From positions 1 through 52,657 of the forward strand of contig JANRIC010000239.1 in assembly GCA_033765345.1 (NCBI GenBank): a stretch of 52,657 nt of DNA, given 5' to 3'. Each line of letters opens with the position of its first letter. Within the stretch, counting starts at the first letter, position 1. The notes beneath the pieces were generated by a model, which saw only the letters and a list, made by a program, of their open reading frames with translations, was not told the DNA's origin and made no database searches. Positions 34,310-44,400 of this stretch are shown here, in pieces. Source of the stretch: JANRIC01 sp033765345 (lineage in GTDB: Bacteria; Bacteroidota; Bacteroidia; Cytophagales; Microscillaceae). The position numbers and the translations under genes are program-made.

Positions 34310-34418
34310 AGCAAGCCTTAGACTGGCCTATCACATTTCAGATTTTAAAAAGACTAAAATTTACAAAGATTTGATTGAATGGAGTGAGAAAAGAAGTTTG
34401 AAGATATTGATTGATTGA
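34287..34418 (+). other. Short open segment continuing from the ATPase remnant in another frame
   Basis: In the +1 frame against the ATPase fragment, 43 codons read KIDQEKIEASLRLAYHIS and then DFKKTKIYKDLIEWSEK before a stop. The composition looks protein-like. It may be the original end of the ATPase after a frameshift or the tail of another lost gene. I do not recognise it. Confidence 0.35.
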
Positions 34419-34421
34419 AAC

Positions 34422-34461
34422 AAAAAAAATCCGATTCAAAGTATCAGCCTTGAATCGGATT
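34422..34461 (-). terminator. Rho-independent terminator of the acidic 525-aa gene
   Basis: A perfect 12-bp stem AATCCGATTCAA/TTGAATCGGATT with a 10-base loop has eight T on the minus strand. It ends 25 bp after the stop of the minus-strand gene at 34486. Confidence 0.88.
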
Positions 34462-34485
34462 GGAATAGATTTGGAAAATCTTATT

Positions 34486-36063
34486 TTAGAAAAATCCTTT
34501 AAAAGTACCGTTATTTTCTTCGTTTTTAGAACTGTCTTCGTCTTTTTTCTCTTCAGAACCAAAGGGGAATTTAAATTCTTCAAACTTGGTATGGGTAGCA
34601 TTATTTTCCTGACCGTCAACAGTTTTTTCTTGCAGGTAATAATCGTCTATTTTATCTGTTTTGTCGGTCAAATCTGAGAGGCTCAGTAAATCATTTTCTT
34701 CCTCCAAGTTGAGTGTTTCCTCTTCGTTGTCGTTGAAGGCAGGTTTGGTGATTTCCAGAAGAATATCTCTTTCTTCTTTGTTTTTATCAGATTCGGCGAG
34801 CAATTCCTCAATTTTGCTGGTCATTTTGGCTACTTCGTCTTCTATGTTTGACTCTGTGTCGGTAGAAGGAGATAGCTCTTCCAAAGTTTTGACTGGGTTT
34901 TCTTCTATAAAAGAGATGTGTTCTTCTGTGATTTCAGGCGTGGTAATTTCCTCGGCAACTTCGTCGGTACCTGCTTCTACAATTGGCGTAGAGATTTCAT
35001 CCTGAATGATATAATCCTCTACGGAAGGGTCATATAATCCCTTAATTTTGTTAGCCATAATGTTATGCCCTTCGTTTTCTACGATGATAGGAGCAGGCTC
35101 ATTTTTGGGCTCTTCTTGCTGAACGTTTACTTTTTCTTCAGTTTTTTCTTCTACAACTACCTTATTTTTAGTCAATTCTGCTTTGGCTTTGCTGATATGC
35201 GACTCGATCGTGTCCAAACGACTCATATCAGGATAAAGTGCCTGAACCTCATCGGCAGCATAGAAGGAAGGTTTGATTTCCATACCCATTTCATAATAAC
35301 TTACCAGTACCTGAATGGCGGTTTTGATACGATTGAGGCGTTCGCCCTGATCTTCGGTGCTTTCCTTGAAGTACACATCCCGCAGAAAGTCGGATTCTTG
35401 TTCAATTACTTTCTCAATCATGCCTTGCTGTGCACGATTGACAGCTTCTATGTGTACAATGTCGAGCTCAAGTGTACTTAGATAATCTGCGTATTTTTTG
35501 GTTTCCTGCATTTTTTTGTATACCACAGCACCTGCCCAAGAGATTCTCCCCATTAGTTTGACGGCTGAGGTGCTGTTGAGCAGCAAGGTAATCCAAAGTG
35601 GATCGTGATCGAAGTTATTAATTTTAAAGTCTCCTCCGATTTCGTCTTGAGTGATGAGGGAGCGAATTTCCTGATCCAGGAAATTGAGGATAGAGACAAA
35701 ATCCGAAAAGTTATCATTGGGTAATTTGATACTGATGGTCTTTTGGTTTTCATCCGGTACCAGAATTTTGGTCACATCCAGGAAGATTTCTACCTCGTGT
35801 TTTAGGTTTTGATAAGCTTCCAGAAACTCGGCAGCATTATTTCCATCCAAGATAAAGCTGTCTCCTTCGGATAATTGCTCAAATTTCAGGAAAGGCTTCG
35901 TATAATTGTTGAAATACGATATTTTGGATAAAATCTCCAGAGCCTGTTTTACATAAAATGTATTTGACCATTGGGTGATACCCGATTCGGTGGGTTGAAT
36001 TAGCACTTTACTCAACAAGGTATTTACTTGTTGTAGATTGAATTTGATTTCATTTGTTCTCAT
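34486..36063 (-). CDS. Protein of unknown function with folded N-terminal half and acidic tail
   Basis: The 525-aa protein has no signal peptide or clear membrane anchor. Residues 1 to about 310 look folded and mostly helical (for example QVNTLLSKVLIQ, then WITLLLNSTSAVKLMGRISW, then RLNRIKTAIQVLVSYYEMG). From about 315 to the end it is very acidic and low in hydrophobics (EEKTEEKVNVQQEEPK and so on), so probably disordered. It ends in GTFKGFF. I do not recognise a family. It is a single-gene unit with its own terminator. The tail suggests an interaction or scaffolding protein, which is inference. Confidence 0.75.
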   Translation of the reverse strand: MRTNEIKFNLQQVNTLLSKVLIQPTESGITQWSNTFYVKQALEILSKISYFNNYTKPFLKFEQLSEGDSFILDGNNAAEFLEAYQNLKHEVEIFLDVTKILVPDENQKTISIKLPNDNFSDFVSILNFLDQEIRSLITQDEIGGDFKINNFDHDPLWITLLLNSTSAVKLMGRISWAGAVVYKKMQETKKYADYLSTLELDIVHIEAVNRAQQGMIEKVIEQESDFLRDVYFKESTEDQGERLNRIKTAIQVLVSYYEMGMEIKPSFYAADEVQALYPDMSRLDTIESHISKAKAELTKNKVVVEEKTEEKVNVQQEEPKNEPAPIIVENEGHNIMANKIKGLYDPSVEDYIIQDEISTPIVEAGTDEVAEEITTPEITEEHISFIEENPVKTLEELSPSTDTESNIEDEVAKMTSKIEELLAESDKNKEERDILLEITKPAFNDNEEETLNLEEENDLLSLSDLTDKTDKIDDYYLQEKTVDGQENNATHTKFEEFKFPFGSEEKKDEDSSKNEENNGTFKGFF

Positions 36064-36601
36064 GATGTATCCTTTTTAAAATTTTGACCTAGATATAGGA
36101 TAAGACCTTGTTAGTATCCACAATCAGACTGGTTTTATAACTAAACCCCTTCGTAATTTAAGTTAGCAAATAATTTACCAAAACAGGATTTGTCAAAAAT
36201 TTAAAAAGAAAATGATTTATTTTTTAAAATTACTTCTTCTGTGTTTCATCACCTTGACATAAAACCTGCCCCTGAATTCCAATCAAGTACAAATCACATG
36301 CTTGCGCCGATTCTTGATATTTGTCCTGCAAAGTGTTTATTGGTAGAAGTAATTTTCCTTTTGGAAGAGATTTTTTTGTGTTTTACTTAATCAATAAAAT
36401 TTTAATATTGATCTATACGAATGATTACTTGATAGATAGAATGAATAATAATGCCCAGATTTTGTATCATTTATCATAAAATATCAAAGTTTTATTTGAT
36501 ATTTTATCTATAAAAAAATGCTAAATTGTTTCTTAAGCAAAAAACTTATTCATAATTTAACCCCATTAATATCTATTTTTTTAACAAATAATACGTTTTT
36601 T
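36064..36601. other. AT-rich intergenic region between divergent genes
   Basis: 538 bp between the acidic-protein gene (minus) and susC (plus). No ORF, repeat or RNA could be supported. It must hold the promoters of both genes. Runs such as TTTATTTGATATTTTATC close to susC are promoter-like but do not match the consensus well. Confidence 0.6.
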
Positions 36602-39600
36602 ATGAAGAAAAATTTACTCAGACTCACATACTGGGTCTTTCTTACACTACTTATTCCACAGTGGACTTATGCACAAAGCATAACAATCACCGGTAAGGTT
36701 ATCGACCTTTCAGGGCAAGCTATCCCGGGCGTGTCTGTTGTGCAGAAAGGTACTACTACGGGTACTACCACGGGATTAGACGGCTCGTTTAGCCTTGATG
36801 TATCCGGTCAGGATGCTGTTTTGATTTTTACTGCTATCGGATATGCGCCTGTAGAACAAACAGTCGGCACTTCTACAAGCTTTGACATAAGCCTCCAAGA
36901 AGATGTGTTAAATCTGGAAGAGGTCGTTATCTCAGGTTTGGCAAGTACCACGAAAAGGGGAAACCTTGCCAGTGCTGTGGAGACGGTATCTGCCAGCCAA
37001 ATTTCCGAAATTACGGTGCCTCAGACTGTAGACGGTGCTTTTTATGGTAAATTTAAAGGCGTAAATATTGTCTCCAATTCAGGAGCCCCTGGTGGAGGAA
37101 TTGCCGTAAAGCTTCGTGGTGTATCTTCACTTTTGGGAAGCTCTCAGCCACTTTACATCATTGATGGTATTTATGTGGATAACTCTGCAATTGCTGCCAA
37201 CCTAAACTTTGTTTCGGGTGCCGCCGCCGGAGGAAATGCTTCTAATCAAGATAACCCTTCTAACCGTATCGCCGATTTAAGCCCGGAGGATATTGAGAGC
37301 ATCGAGGTATTAAAAGGTGCTTCGGCTTCGTCGATTTATGGCTCAAGGGCTGCTTCCGGAGTAATTATTATTACTACCAAAAAAGGCACTCCCGGAAAAA
37401 CAAGCGTTAGATTTGACCAAAGTATTGGTTTTACCTCCATTATTAATCCTTTGGGTACAAGAAACTGGAACGAGCAAAGAATACTTGATTTTTATGGCGA
37501 TGATGCCGGACCGGAACAAGTAACCTTATTCAATGCGGCTCGCAATGCAGGACAACTTAGAGATTATGAAGATGAACTTTACGGTAACACAGGTTTTTTA
37601 TCCAACTCTGTACTTAGTGTATCCGGAGGAAACGATAAAACCCGCTTTTATGTCTCTGCCATTCGTAAGGATGAAGAAGGAATAGTGAAGCGTACTGGCT
37701 ATGAAAAAACAGCTCTAAGGGTAAATTTAAGCCATGAAATTACCAAAAATATTGAGCTGATTACCACCAGTAATTTTATATCTTCTAGTACCGATCGAGG
37801 TTATTTTAACAATGACAATACCGGTACAACGATGGCCATTGCTCTATCCAGTACCCCACCTTGGGCTCAATTGTTCCCGGATGAAAACGGTAACTATCCC
37901 AATAACCCTTACGCAGCGTCTAATTTTCTGCAAACCCGTGATCTCATCACCAACAATGAAAAAGTAAACCGATTGATTGCAGGTGCTACCTTGAATATTA
38001 CAATTGTAGAAAATGAAACCCATTCGCTACTCCTTACAGGAACCGCTGGTATTGACTATTATTCCTTGGAAACAAGAGCCATTTTCCCAAGAGACCTGCA
38101 ATTCCAAAAGAACGGTAATGGTACTAATGGAGCGTCTATACAAGGAAATACCGTACTCAGTAACCGTAATTATCAGACTTTTTTGGTACATAAATACTCC
38201 CCAAACTCAGCTTGGACGTTTACCTCGCAGGCTGGTTTACTTTATCTTGATTTTAACAGGGATACCAAAATAGCTGTTGCCACGCAGTTGATCGGCTCTC
38301 AAACCAATTTGAATCAGGCAGGTGCTTTTCAGATCCAACAAGTGAGAGTCCCAGAGGAAGATTTTGGATTTTTTATTCAGGAAGAAATCAATTGGGATGA
38401 TAAAATTATCCTTACAGGGGGATTAAGAGCTGATAAATCATCCAACAATGGAGATCCTAACAAACTTTTTTATTATCCCAAGGCAAATATTGCCATTAAT
38501 CTTCACAACTTTAGCTTCTGGTCACTGGCACCTGCTGTGAGTCAGTTCAAACTACGTTTTGCCTATGGTCAAGCAGGTAAATTTGCCGCCTTTGGTGCAA
38601 TTTACTCCCCTCTTGACAATGTACTCATTGGGCGAGGAAGCGGTCTCCTGGCTGGTTCTTTGGTGAACATTACCAGAGGGAATGCTACCATAGGACCTGA
38701 AAGACAATCTGAAATTGAAACGGGTTTTGACTTGGCATTCCTGAACGGAAGACTGGGCTTTAACTTTACATACTATAACAAGAATGTAACTGACCTGCTG
38801 CTACAGGCTAATGTGCCTACCTCAAGCGGTTTTACCTCTCAAATCACCAATGCTGCCGAACTAAAAAATGAAGGGGTAGAGATTGGATTGGATGCCCAAA
38901 TTATTAAAAATACCAAATTTACTTGGAATGCCACCCTCAATTTCTGGTTGAATCGATCAGAAGTGACCAAATTGGATGTGCCTGCATTTAACGTAGGAGC
39001 TTTTGGAGCAACATTGGGTACATTTAGAATTGAAGAAGGAAAAAGTGTGACTCAGATCGTTGGAATTGATCCCGGTGCTGACCCCAATACAGGTATTAAG
39101 GTACTTGGAGACGCCGAGCCTGATTTTCAGCTCTCCTTACTCAATAATCTTACTTATCGCAATTTTGAGCTTTCATTTATTTGGCACTGGAAACAGGGCT
39201 ACGAGAACGTGAATCTAAGTACTTTGCTAACAGACTTGGGTGGAACCAGTCCGGATTATGACAATGTAACTTTAGACCCGGCAAAACAACAAGTGAACGG
39301 TGAATACAGAGTAAGTCAATTAGGTGCCTCTGCCTCAGTGTTTGTAGAAGATGCCTCTTATCTACGCTTGCGTGAACTAGGCTTTTACTACAACATTCCC
39401 GAAAAGGCGTTTAGTAAATTTGCCGCAGGTTTCGTAAAGGGTATTCGGGTTGGCTTCTCAGGCTATAACCTGATCAATATTTTTGATTATAATAGCTATG
39501 ATCCAGAGGTATCGAACTTTGGCGGCGGCGGTTTATCTACTGGTATTGAGGTTACTCCTTTCCCTTCTGCCAAGCGGTATTATTTCCATTTTTCTATCAA

Positions 39601-39607
39601 AATCTAA
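36602..39607 (+). CDS. susC: SusC/RagA-type TonB-dependent outer-membrane transporter
   Basis: With the start at ATG 36602 (MKKNLLRLTY, followed by a signal peptide ending WTYAQ) the protein has 1001 aa. Order: a carboxypeptidase-regulatory-like domain (about 27-105, TGKVIDLSGQAIPGVSV), a plug (IDGIYVD, SIEVLKGASASSIYGSRAASGVI around 215-260) and a 22-strand beta-barrel to the C-terminus. Together with SusD it imports large nutrients through the outer membrane with energy from TonB. A longer frame to 36518 lacks a leader at its N-terminus and was not used. susD follows after 13 bp. Confidence 0.95.
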   Translation: MKKNLLRLTYWVFLTLLIPQWTYAQSITITGKVIDLSGQAIPGVSVVQKGTTTGTTTGLDGSFSLDVSGQDAVLIFTAIGYAPVEQTVGTSTSFDISLQEDVLNLEEVVISGLASTTKRGNLASAVETVSASQISEITVPQTVDGAFYGKFKGVNIVSNSGAPGGGIAVKLRGVSSLLGSSQPLYIIDGIYVDNSAIAANLNFVSGAAAGGNASNQDNPSNRIADLSPEDIESIEVLKGASASSIYGSRAASGVIIITTKKGTPGKTSVRFDQSIGFTSIINPLGTRNWNEQRILDFYGDDAGPEQVTLFNAARNAGQLRDYEDELYGNTGFLSNSVLSVSGGNDKTRFYVSAIRKDEEGIVKRTGYEKTALRVNLSHEITKNIELITTSNFISSSTDRGYFNNDNTGTTMAIALSSTPPWAQLFPDENGNYPNNPYAASNFLQTRDLITNNEKVNRLIAGATLNITIVENETHSLLLTGTAGIDYYSLETRAIFPRDLQFQKNGNGTNGASIQGNTVLSNRNYQTFLVHKYSPNSAWTFTSQAGLLYLDFNRDTKIAVATQLIGSQTNLNQAGAFQIQQVRVPEEDFGFFIQEEINWDDKIILTGGLRADKSSNNGDPNKLFYYPKANIAINLHNFSFWSLAPAVSQFKLRFAYGQAGKFAAFGAIYSPLDNVLIGRGSGLLAGSLVNITRGNATIGPERQSEIETGFDLAFLNGRLGFNFTYYNKNVTDLLLQANVPTSSGFTSQITNAAELKNEGVEIGLDAQIIKNTKFTWNATLNFWLNRSEVTKLDVPAFNVGAFGATLGTFRIEEGKSVTQIVGIDPGADPNTGIKVLGDAEPDFQLSLLNNLTYRNFELSFIWHWKQGYENVNLSTLLTDLGGTSPDYDNVTLDPAKQQVNGEYRVSQLGASASVFVEDASYLRLRELGFYYNIPEKAFSKFAAGFVKGIRVGFSGYNLINIFDYNSYDPEVSNFGGGGLSTGIEVTPFPSAKRYYFHFSIKI

Positions 39608-39620
39608 ATCTCTAAAAAAT

Positions 39621-40946
39621 ATGAAACACTTAAAATATGTATATTCCCTTTTCTTGTTCATTCTAGGAGTCAGTTTGAGTTCTTGTGAAATTGATACATT
39701 GATTAATCCCAATAACCCAAGTATTGACTTGGTAAATGACGCTACTCCTGCCGAAATTCAAAATCTATTATCCGGAGCTGAATCCGGCATGCGTAATGGA
39801 CTTAACACCTACTATTCTGTAGTGGGTGTCATCGGGCGAGAATATTATCGTATTTCCAATTCAGATCCGCGTTTTACTACTGATTTGTTGGGGCAGGGTT
39901 CGGCAGTTTTAGATAATAATACTTTTTATCTGACTATCCCTTTTGCTGAAAGGTACCGCACTATCAAAAATACCAACCTTCTGATTGAAGCCGTAGAAAA
40001 AACTTCCTCTGACCTGAATGATACACAGCGGAAACACATCCTTGGCATCGCTCGGACTATCCAGGCGCACGAATTATTGATGGTATTGAATATGCTGTAT
40101 AGCAATGGAATCCGTGTAGATGTAGCTGATCCTGATAATTTGGGGCCATTTTTAGGTTTGAACGAATCCTTAACTGCTATCCGAAATCTACTAAATCAGG
40201 CTGCAACCGATTTAAGTACAGCCGGTGAAACAGAGTTCAGGGTACTCCTAAGTTCAGGATTTGAAGGTTTTGATACCCCAGAAACTTTCCTGGAATTTAA
40301 TCGAGCCTTAGCGGCTAGAGTAGCTGTTTATCAACAAGATTGGGCTGGTGCACTCAGCTTACTGGATGATTCATTCCTTGATCTGGACGACGACCTAAGC
40401 ACGGGTACTTATTATGTATTCTCCACATCAGGCGGTGATATTACCAATCCAATTTTTTACCCTCCTAATGCGAATGGTGAATTACTGGCAGTACATCCAA
40501 GCCATATACCAGATTCCGAAAATGGAGATACACGCATTCCAAACCAGACAAGTCTTCGCGATAATACCGTCACTCAAGCCAATCTGAGCAGTGATTATGA
40601 TCTGTTCGTCTATAAAAGCCAATCTTCTCCCATTCCAATTATTCGAAATGCGGAGCTGATTCTAATTTATGCCGAAGCCAAAATTCAAAATAATGAATTG
40701 GCAGATGCCGTCACAGCATTAAATGTGATTCGAGATGCTGCCGGACTGCCAGATTATTCGGGTACTGTGGATCAGCCAAGCCTGATCAACGAAATGCTCA
40801 GACAGCGTCGTTATGAGCTGTTTGCCGAAGGGCATCGCTGGATTGATATGCGAAGATATAATCGACTGGCAGAACTGCCCATAGATCGCCCCGGAGATGA
40901 TGTATGGGAGCTCTTCCCAATTCCTGCTACTGAGGAAGGTTTTTAA
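39621..40946 (+). CDS. susD: SusD/RagB-type nutrient-binding lipoprotein
   Basis: From ATG 39621 (MKHLKYVYSL) the protein has 441 aa. The lipobox is LSSC (Cys22). The helical SusD fold is seen in NAELILIYAEAKIQ and in the family hallmark RRYELFAEGHRWIDMRRY near the C-terminus. It caps the SusC barrel at the cell surface and binds the substrate. No glycoside hydrolase or regulator is adjacent, so the substrate is unknown. Downstream is a secreted nuclease on the opposite strand. Confidence 0.93.
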   Translation: MKHLKYVYSLFLFILGVSLSSCEIDTLINPNNPSIDLVNDATPAEIQNLLSGAESGMRNGLNTYYSVVGVIGREYYRISNSDPRFTTDLLGQGSAVLDNNTFYLTIPFAERYRTIKNTNLLIEAVEKTSSDLNDTQRKHILGIARTIQAHELLMVLNMLYSNGIRVDVADPDNLGPFLGLNESLTAIRNLLNQAATDLSTAGETEFRVLLSSGFEGFDTPETFLEFNRALAARVAVYQQDWAGALSLLDDSFLDLDDDLSTGTYYVFSTSGGDITNPIFYPPNANGELLAVHPSHIPDSENGDTRIPNQTSLRDNTVTQANLSSDYDLFVYKSQSSPIPIIRNAELILIYAEAKIQNNELADAVTALNVIRDAAGLPDYSGTVDQPSLINEMLRQRRYELFAEGHRWIDMRRYNRLAELPIDRPGDDVWELFPIPATEEGF

Positions 40947-40970
40947 GTTCGTCTAAAAACTCAGACACCT

Positions 40971-41005
40971 AGGATTGGAGATAAAATTTCTCCAATCCTT
41001 TTTTT
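40971..41005 (+). terminator. Rho-independent terminator after susD
   Basis: A perfect 11-bp stem AGGATTGGAGA/TCTCCAATCCT with a 7-base loop precedes a T-run of about six. Confidence 0.9.
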
Positions 41006-41016
41006 ATGTATACAAT

Positions 41017-41398
41017 ACAAAAGCTTGTTGCTGTCATCGGGAAGGTTTTGCAGGCTGCCAAAAGCTTGCTGCTGTCGTCGGGAAGGTTTTGCAGGCTGCC
41101 AAAAGCTTGCTGCTGTCGTCGGGAAGGTTTCGCAAGCTGTCGAAAACGTGCTGCTGTCGTCGGGAAGGTTTCGCAAGCTGTCGAAAACGTGCTGCTGTCG
41201 TCGGGAAGGTTTCGCAAGCTGTCGAAAACGTGCTGCTGTCGTCGGGAAGGTTTCGCTGCTTGCGAAATGCTGCCGCAGCACTGCGGGAAGGTTTCGCTGC
41301 TTGCGAAACGCTGCCGCAGCACTGCGAGAAGGTTTCGCTGCTTGCGAAATGCTGCCGCAGCACTGCGGGAAGGTTTTGCAAGCTGTCGAGAACTTCCC
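41017..41398. repeat. 41-bp tandem repeat array, 9-10 units in three sequence classes
   Basis: GGAAGG recurs at exactly 41-bp steps; the units (counted from GAAGG) begin at 41041, 41082, 41123, 41164, 41205, 41246, 41287, 41328 and 41369. The first two units share TTTTGCAGGCTGCCAAAA, the next three TTTCGCAAGCTGTCGAAA, and the next three TTTCGCTGCTTGCGAAA plus CCGCAGCACTGCGG; the last is a hybrid. Each class keeps an inverted repeat although its sequence differs. The period is not a multiple of three, so long frames appear on both strands without being genes. The array is GC-rich and lies between two terminators. Confidence 0.95.
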
Positions 41399-41434
41399 AA
41401 ATAATCATTCAATCTTTGTAGGTTTTTAGGGCAT

Positions 41435-41467
41435 TAAAAAAGCGAGACCAATTGGCCTCGCTTTTTT
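41435..41467. terminator. Bidirectional Rho-independent terminator
   Basis: AAAAAAGCGAG pairs with CTCGCTTTTTT, with an inner CCA/TGG pair. T-runs on both strands. It separates the repeat array from the convergent nuclease gene, whose stop lies at 41497. Confidence 0.88.
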
Positions 41468-41496
41468 GATATTTATTGAAATGCTCAATGAGGAAT

Positions 41497-44400
41497 TTAT
41501 TTTTTCTCTACAAAGAATCGCTCAATTTTTTGGGCATCTCCGTGTTGTACTTTGAGCAGGTAAGTTCCTTCGGGGAAGGTGCTTACATTCATCTCAGTCT
41601 CAAGTACAGTTTGGGTTTTCTCTACAGTTTTGTAAGCCATTACTCTGCCGAGCAGATCAGTCACTTGTACGGTTACTTGTCCGAATTCAGGATTGGCTAC
41701 TTTTACGTAGATTTGTTCACTGGTCGGGTTGGGATACATACTCAGCTCAATGGCAAGAGGCGCATCTGGGGCATTGGACTGTGCAACTCTGGCAGCGTTA
41801 TTTACAAGCGTAACATTCACATCCAGGAAGTTTCCGATGATACCTTTGGCACCATCAGCACTAAAAGGAGTCGCGCGGATCGTCTGAGTACCCAAAGGCA
41901 GATTCAAGTTAAAGAAGTTGCCGTTATTGTCACCAGCCATGGCATAAGGAGCTGTATTTTCTATTCTAAATATGCCTCCATTGCGTCTGAATTCTACACT
42001 TTCTACTTTTTTACCACTGCAATCTTCGGTAATGGCTACAATATTATAATTTGGATTGGCAGCCACATTGATCACATCCCCGTTTTGAAGAATCTTGATC
42101 AGATTACCGTTACTGGAATTAACCAGACGAAGTTCTTTGACGGAAATATTCGTACAAACCGGAGTAGTACCTTCAACTACGCTGATATTTACTTCCAGGA
42201 AGTTTCCGATGATGCCTTTTCCGCCGTCAGCCGTAAAAGGAGTGGCGCGGATCGTCTGAGTACCCAAAGGCAGATTTAATTTGTAGAAATTGCCGTTATT
42301 ATCGCCGCCCATGGCAAAAGGAGCCACGTTTTCAGTACTGAATGTTGCGCCGTTACGACGGAATACCACACTTTCTACTATTTGTCCATTGCAATTTTCT
42401 GTAATCGCCACAATGTTGTAGTTAGGCGTAGCCAGGCGATCAATCACATCACCGCTTTGTAAAACCTTGATAAGGCTTCCATTGGTTGAATTTACCAACC
42501 TCAGTTCGGTCACAGCAATGGCATTACAAGTAGGTGTGCAATCAGGTGTTGTTACATTGTCGGTAGCCGTACAAGCCGTTGCATTGGCTTTTCTGACCGT
42601 GACAGTATAAAAGGTGTTGCTTGGTAAGGCGTTGAATACATTGCTTGCCTGGAAAGCACCACCGATGCTGTACTCAAGGGTTTCGCCATCGGCAGAAGCG
42701 GTCACGGTGATTTTGGCCGTGGTGCCATCACAAACTGCACTTACATTACTGATTATAGGAGCAGAAGGGGCAGACAGGGTTACTTGTTGTGTAGCGACAC
42801 AAGCATTGTCATTTTCTTCTCTCACGATTACATCGTAGCTTCCTGCACCCAGGTTATTAAATACATTACTATTTTGGAAACTTGCTCCGTTATTGATGCT
42901 GTATTCCAGAGAAATTCCGGTAGCATTAACCGTGATGCTTCCGTTGTTTAGACCGCAGTTAGTTGGATTGCTCTTGTCGATGCTTTGGATAGAAGCCGTA
43001 CAAGGCACAGTAAGGTTTAAGCCTACAATCACAGGGTCGTGATCGGAAGTACGGAAAGCGTTGGATTCAAAAAGGTTGTTACCTGTGGGTTTGGCCTCAA
43101 AACTTTGTTCGCCTGCACCGTCATCCACCGTATTGTTATAATCAAATACAGGTACTTCGTCTGCATTGATATGCCATTCCGTTACACTGGTTACCTGAGA
43201 AGTAAGAGCACCATTAGCCAAGGCGTGATCCAGGTAGCCCAATTGACCGTCAAATACATAAGAATAGGCATTGCTTCCGCCGAAACTTTCTACCAGGTCG
43301 GTATATCCAGCATTTTTCAGGTTAGTGATGGGGGCTTCACCTTTATAAGCATTCAAATCACCAATGATCAGGAAGTCAGGATCGCCACTGCCTGTGGGGT
43401 CGGTAGCCAACCAGTTGGCAAGGGCAGTTGCGCCTTTGGCACGGGTGTCGTTCCAGGCACCTTGTCCGTCATTTTGATCCAAATCTGCGCCTGAAGCACC
43501 CGCAGCACCTTTTGATTTTAGGTGATTCGCAACTACGGTGAATTTTGCACCGAAGTCAGGATTGCTGTTATCAATTACTTCAAAAGTAACGGCTACGGCA
43601 GGTCTGCTTCTTTGCTGGCCAGTACTGTTGGGATCAGTAAAGGAAGCTGCATCGAGAATAGCAGGAGCACCTACGGGAGCTACTACATTTTTATTATACA
43701 TAAAAGCAACCGTGATGGCATCCGTGCCTACCGTTCCGGTAAGTACAGGAAGGTAAGTACCGGCACCTACTTCATTATTCAAGGCATCAACTACGGCCAG
43801 TAAAGCGGTATTGTTGTTGTTCTCAATCTCAACCAATCCGAAAATATCGGCATTGATCCCCTCGAGAGCTTCTACCAGTTTTTGCGTCTGGCGAGTTAGT
43901 TCGTCCTGACTATCGGCACCACGACCGTCATTGCTACCGTTATCAATGGTAGTAAAGTAGTTTAATACGTTAAAGCTTGCTACTTTTACATTACCGCCTA
44001 CACTGGCAGTAGTAGCAGGGCGGGGGTTTTCAACGGTAAATTGTACAGGATTTGTAAGCGTGGGGCGAATTCTCCAGGCATCCGTACCGCTTTGACCCGC
44101 AAAAGACCAATGCAAAATACCGGTCAGGTTATTGACGGCATCACCTCCACGGAAGAAATTAACTCCCTGTGTACCTGTACCCAATCCGTTGGGTTGTGGG
44201 TGGAAGAATACATTGTTGGGAGCAGGGAGTGTCAGCGGTGCATTCTGGATATTGTTTTCATCATCCAGGATGATGGTACGGCGAGCCAGATTATCTTGGA
44301 AAGCAGCAAATTCTGACACTGTAGGCGTATTATCTATATGTGAATACTGGAATGGTCGGCTGTTTTCGGTCAGTACGATTTGTCCGTAGCGAGCCAGTTC

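Noticed and set aside
40961..41429. Several long frames on both strands across the 41-bp array
   Set aside because: Translations are rotations of the repeat unit in all frames; the array is flanked by terminators and no start signals stand out.
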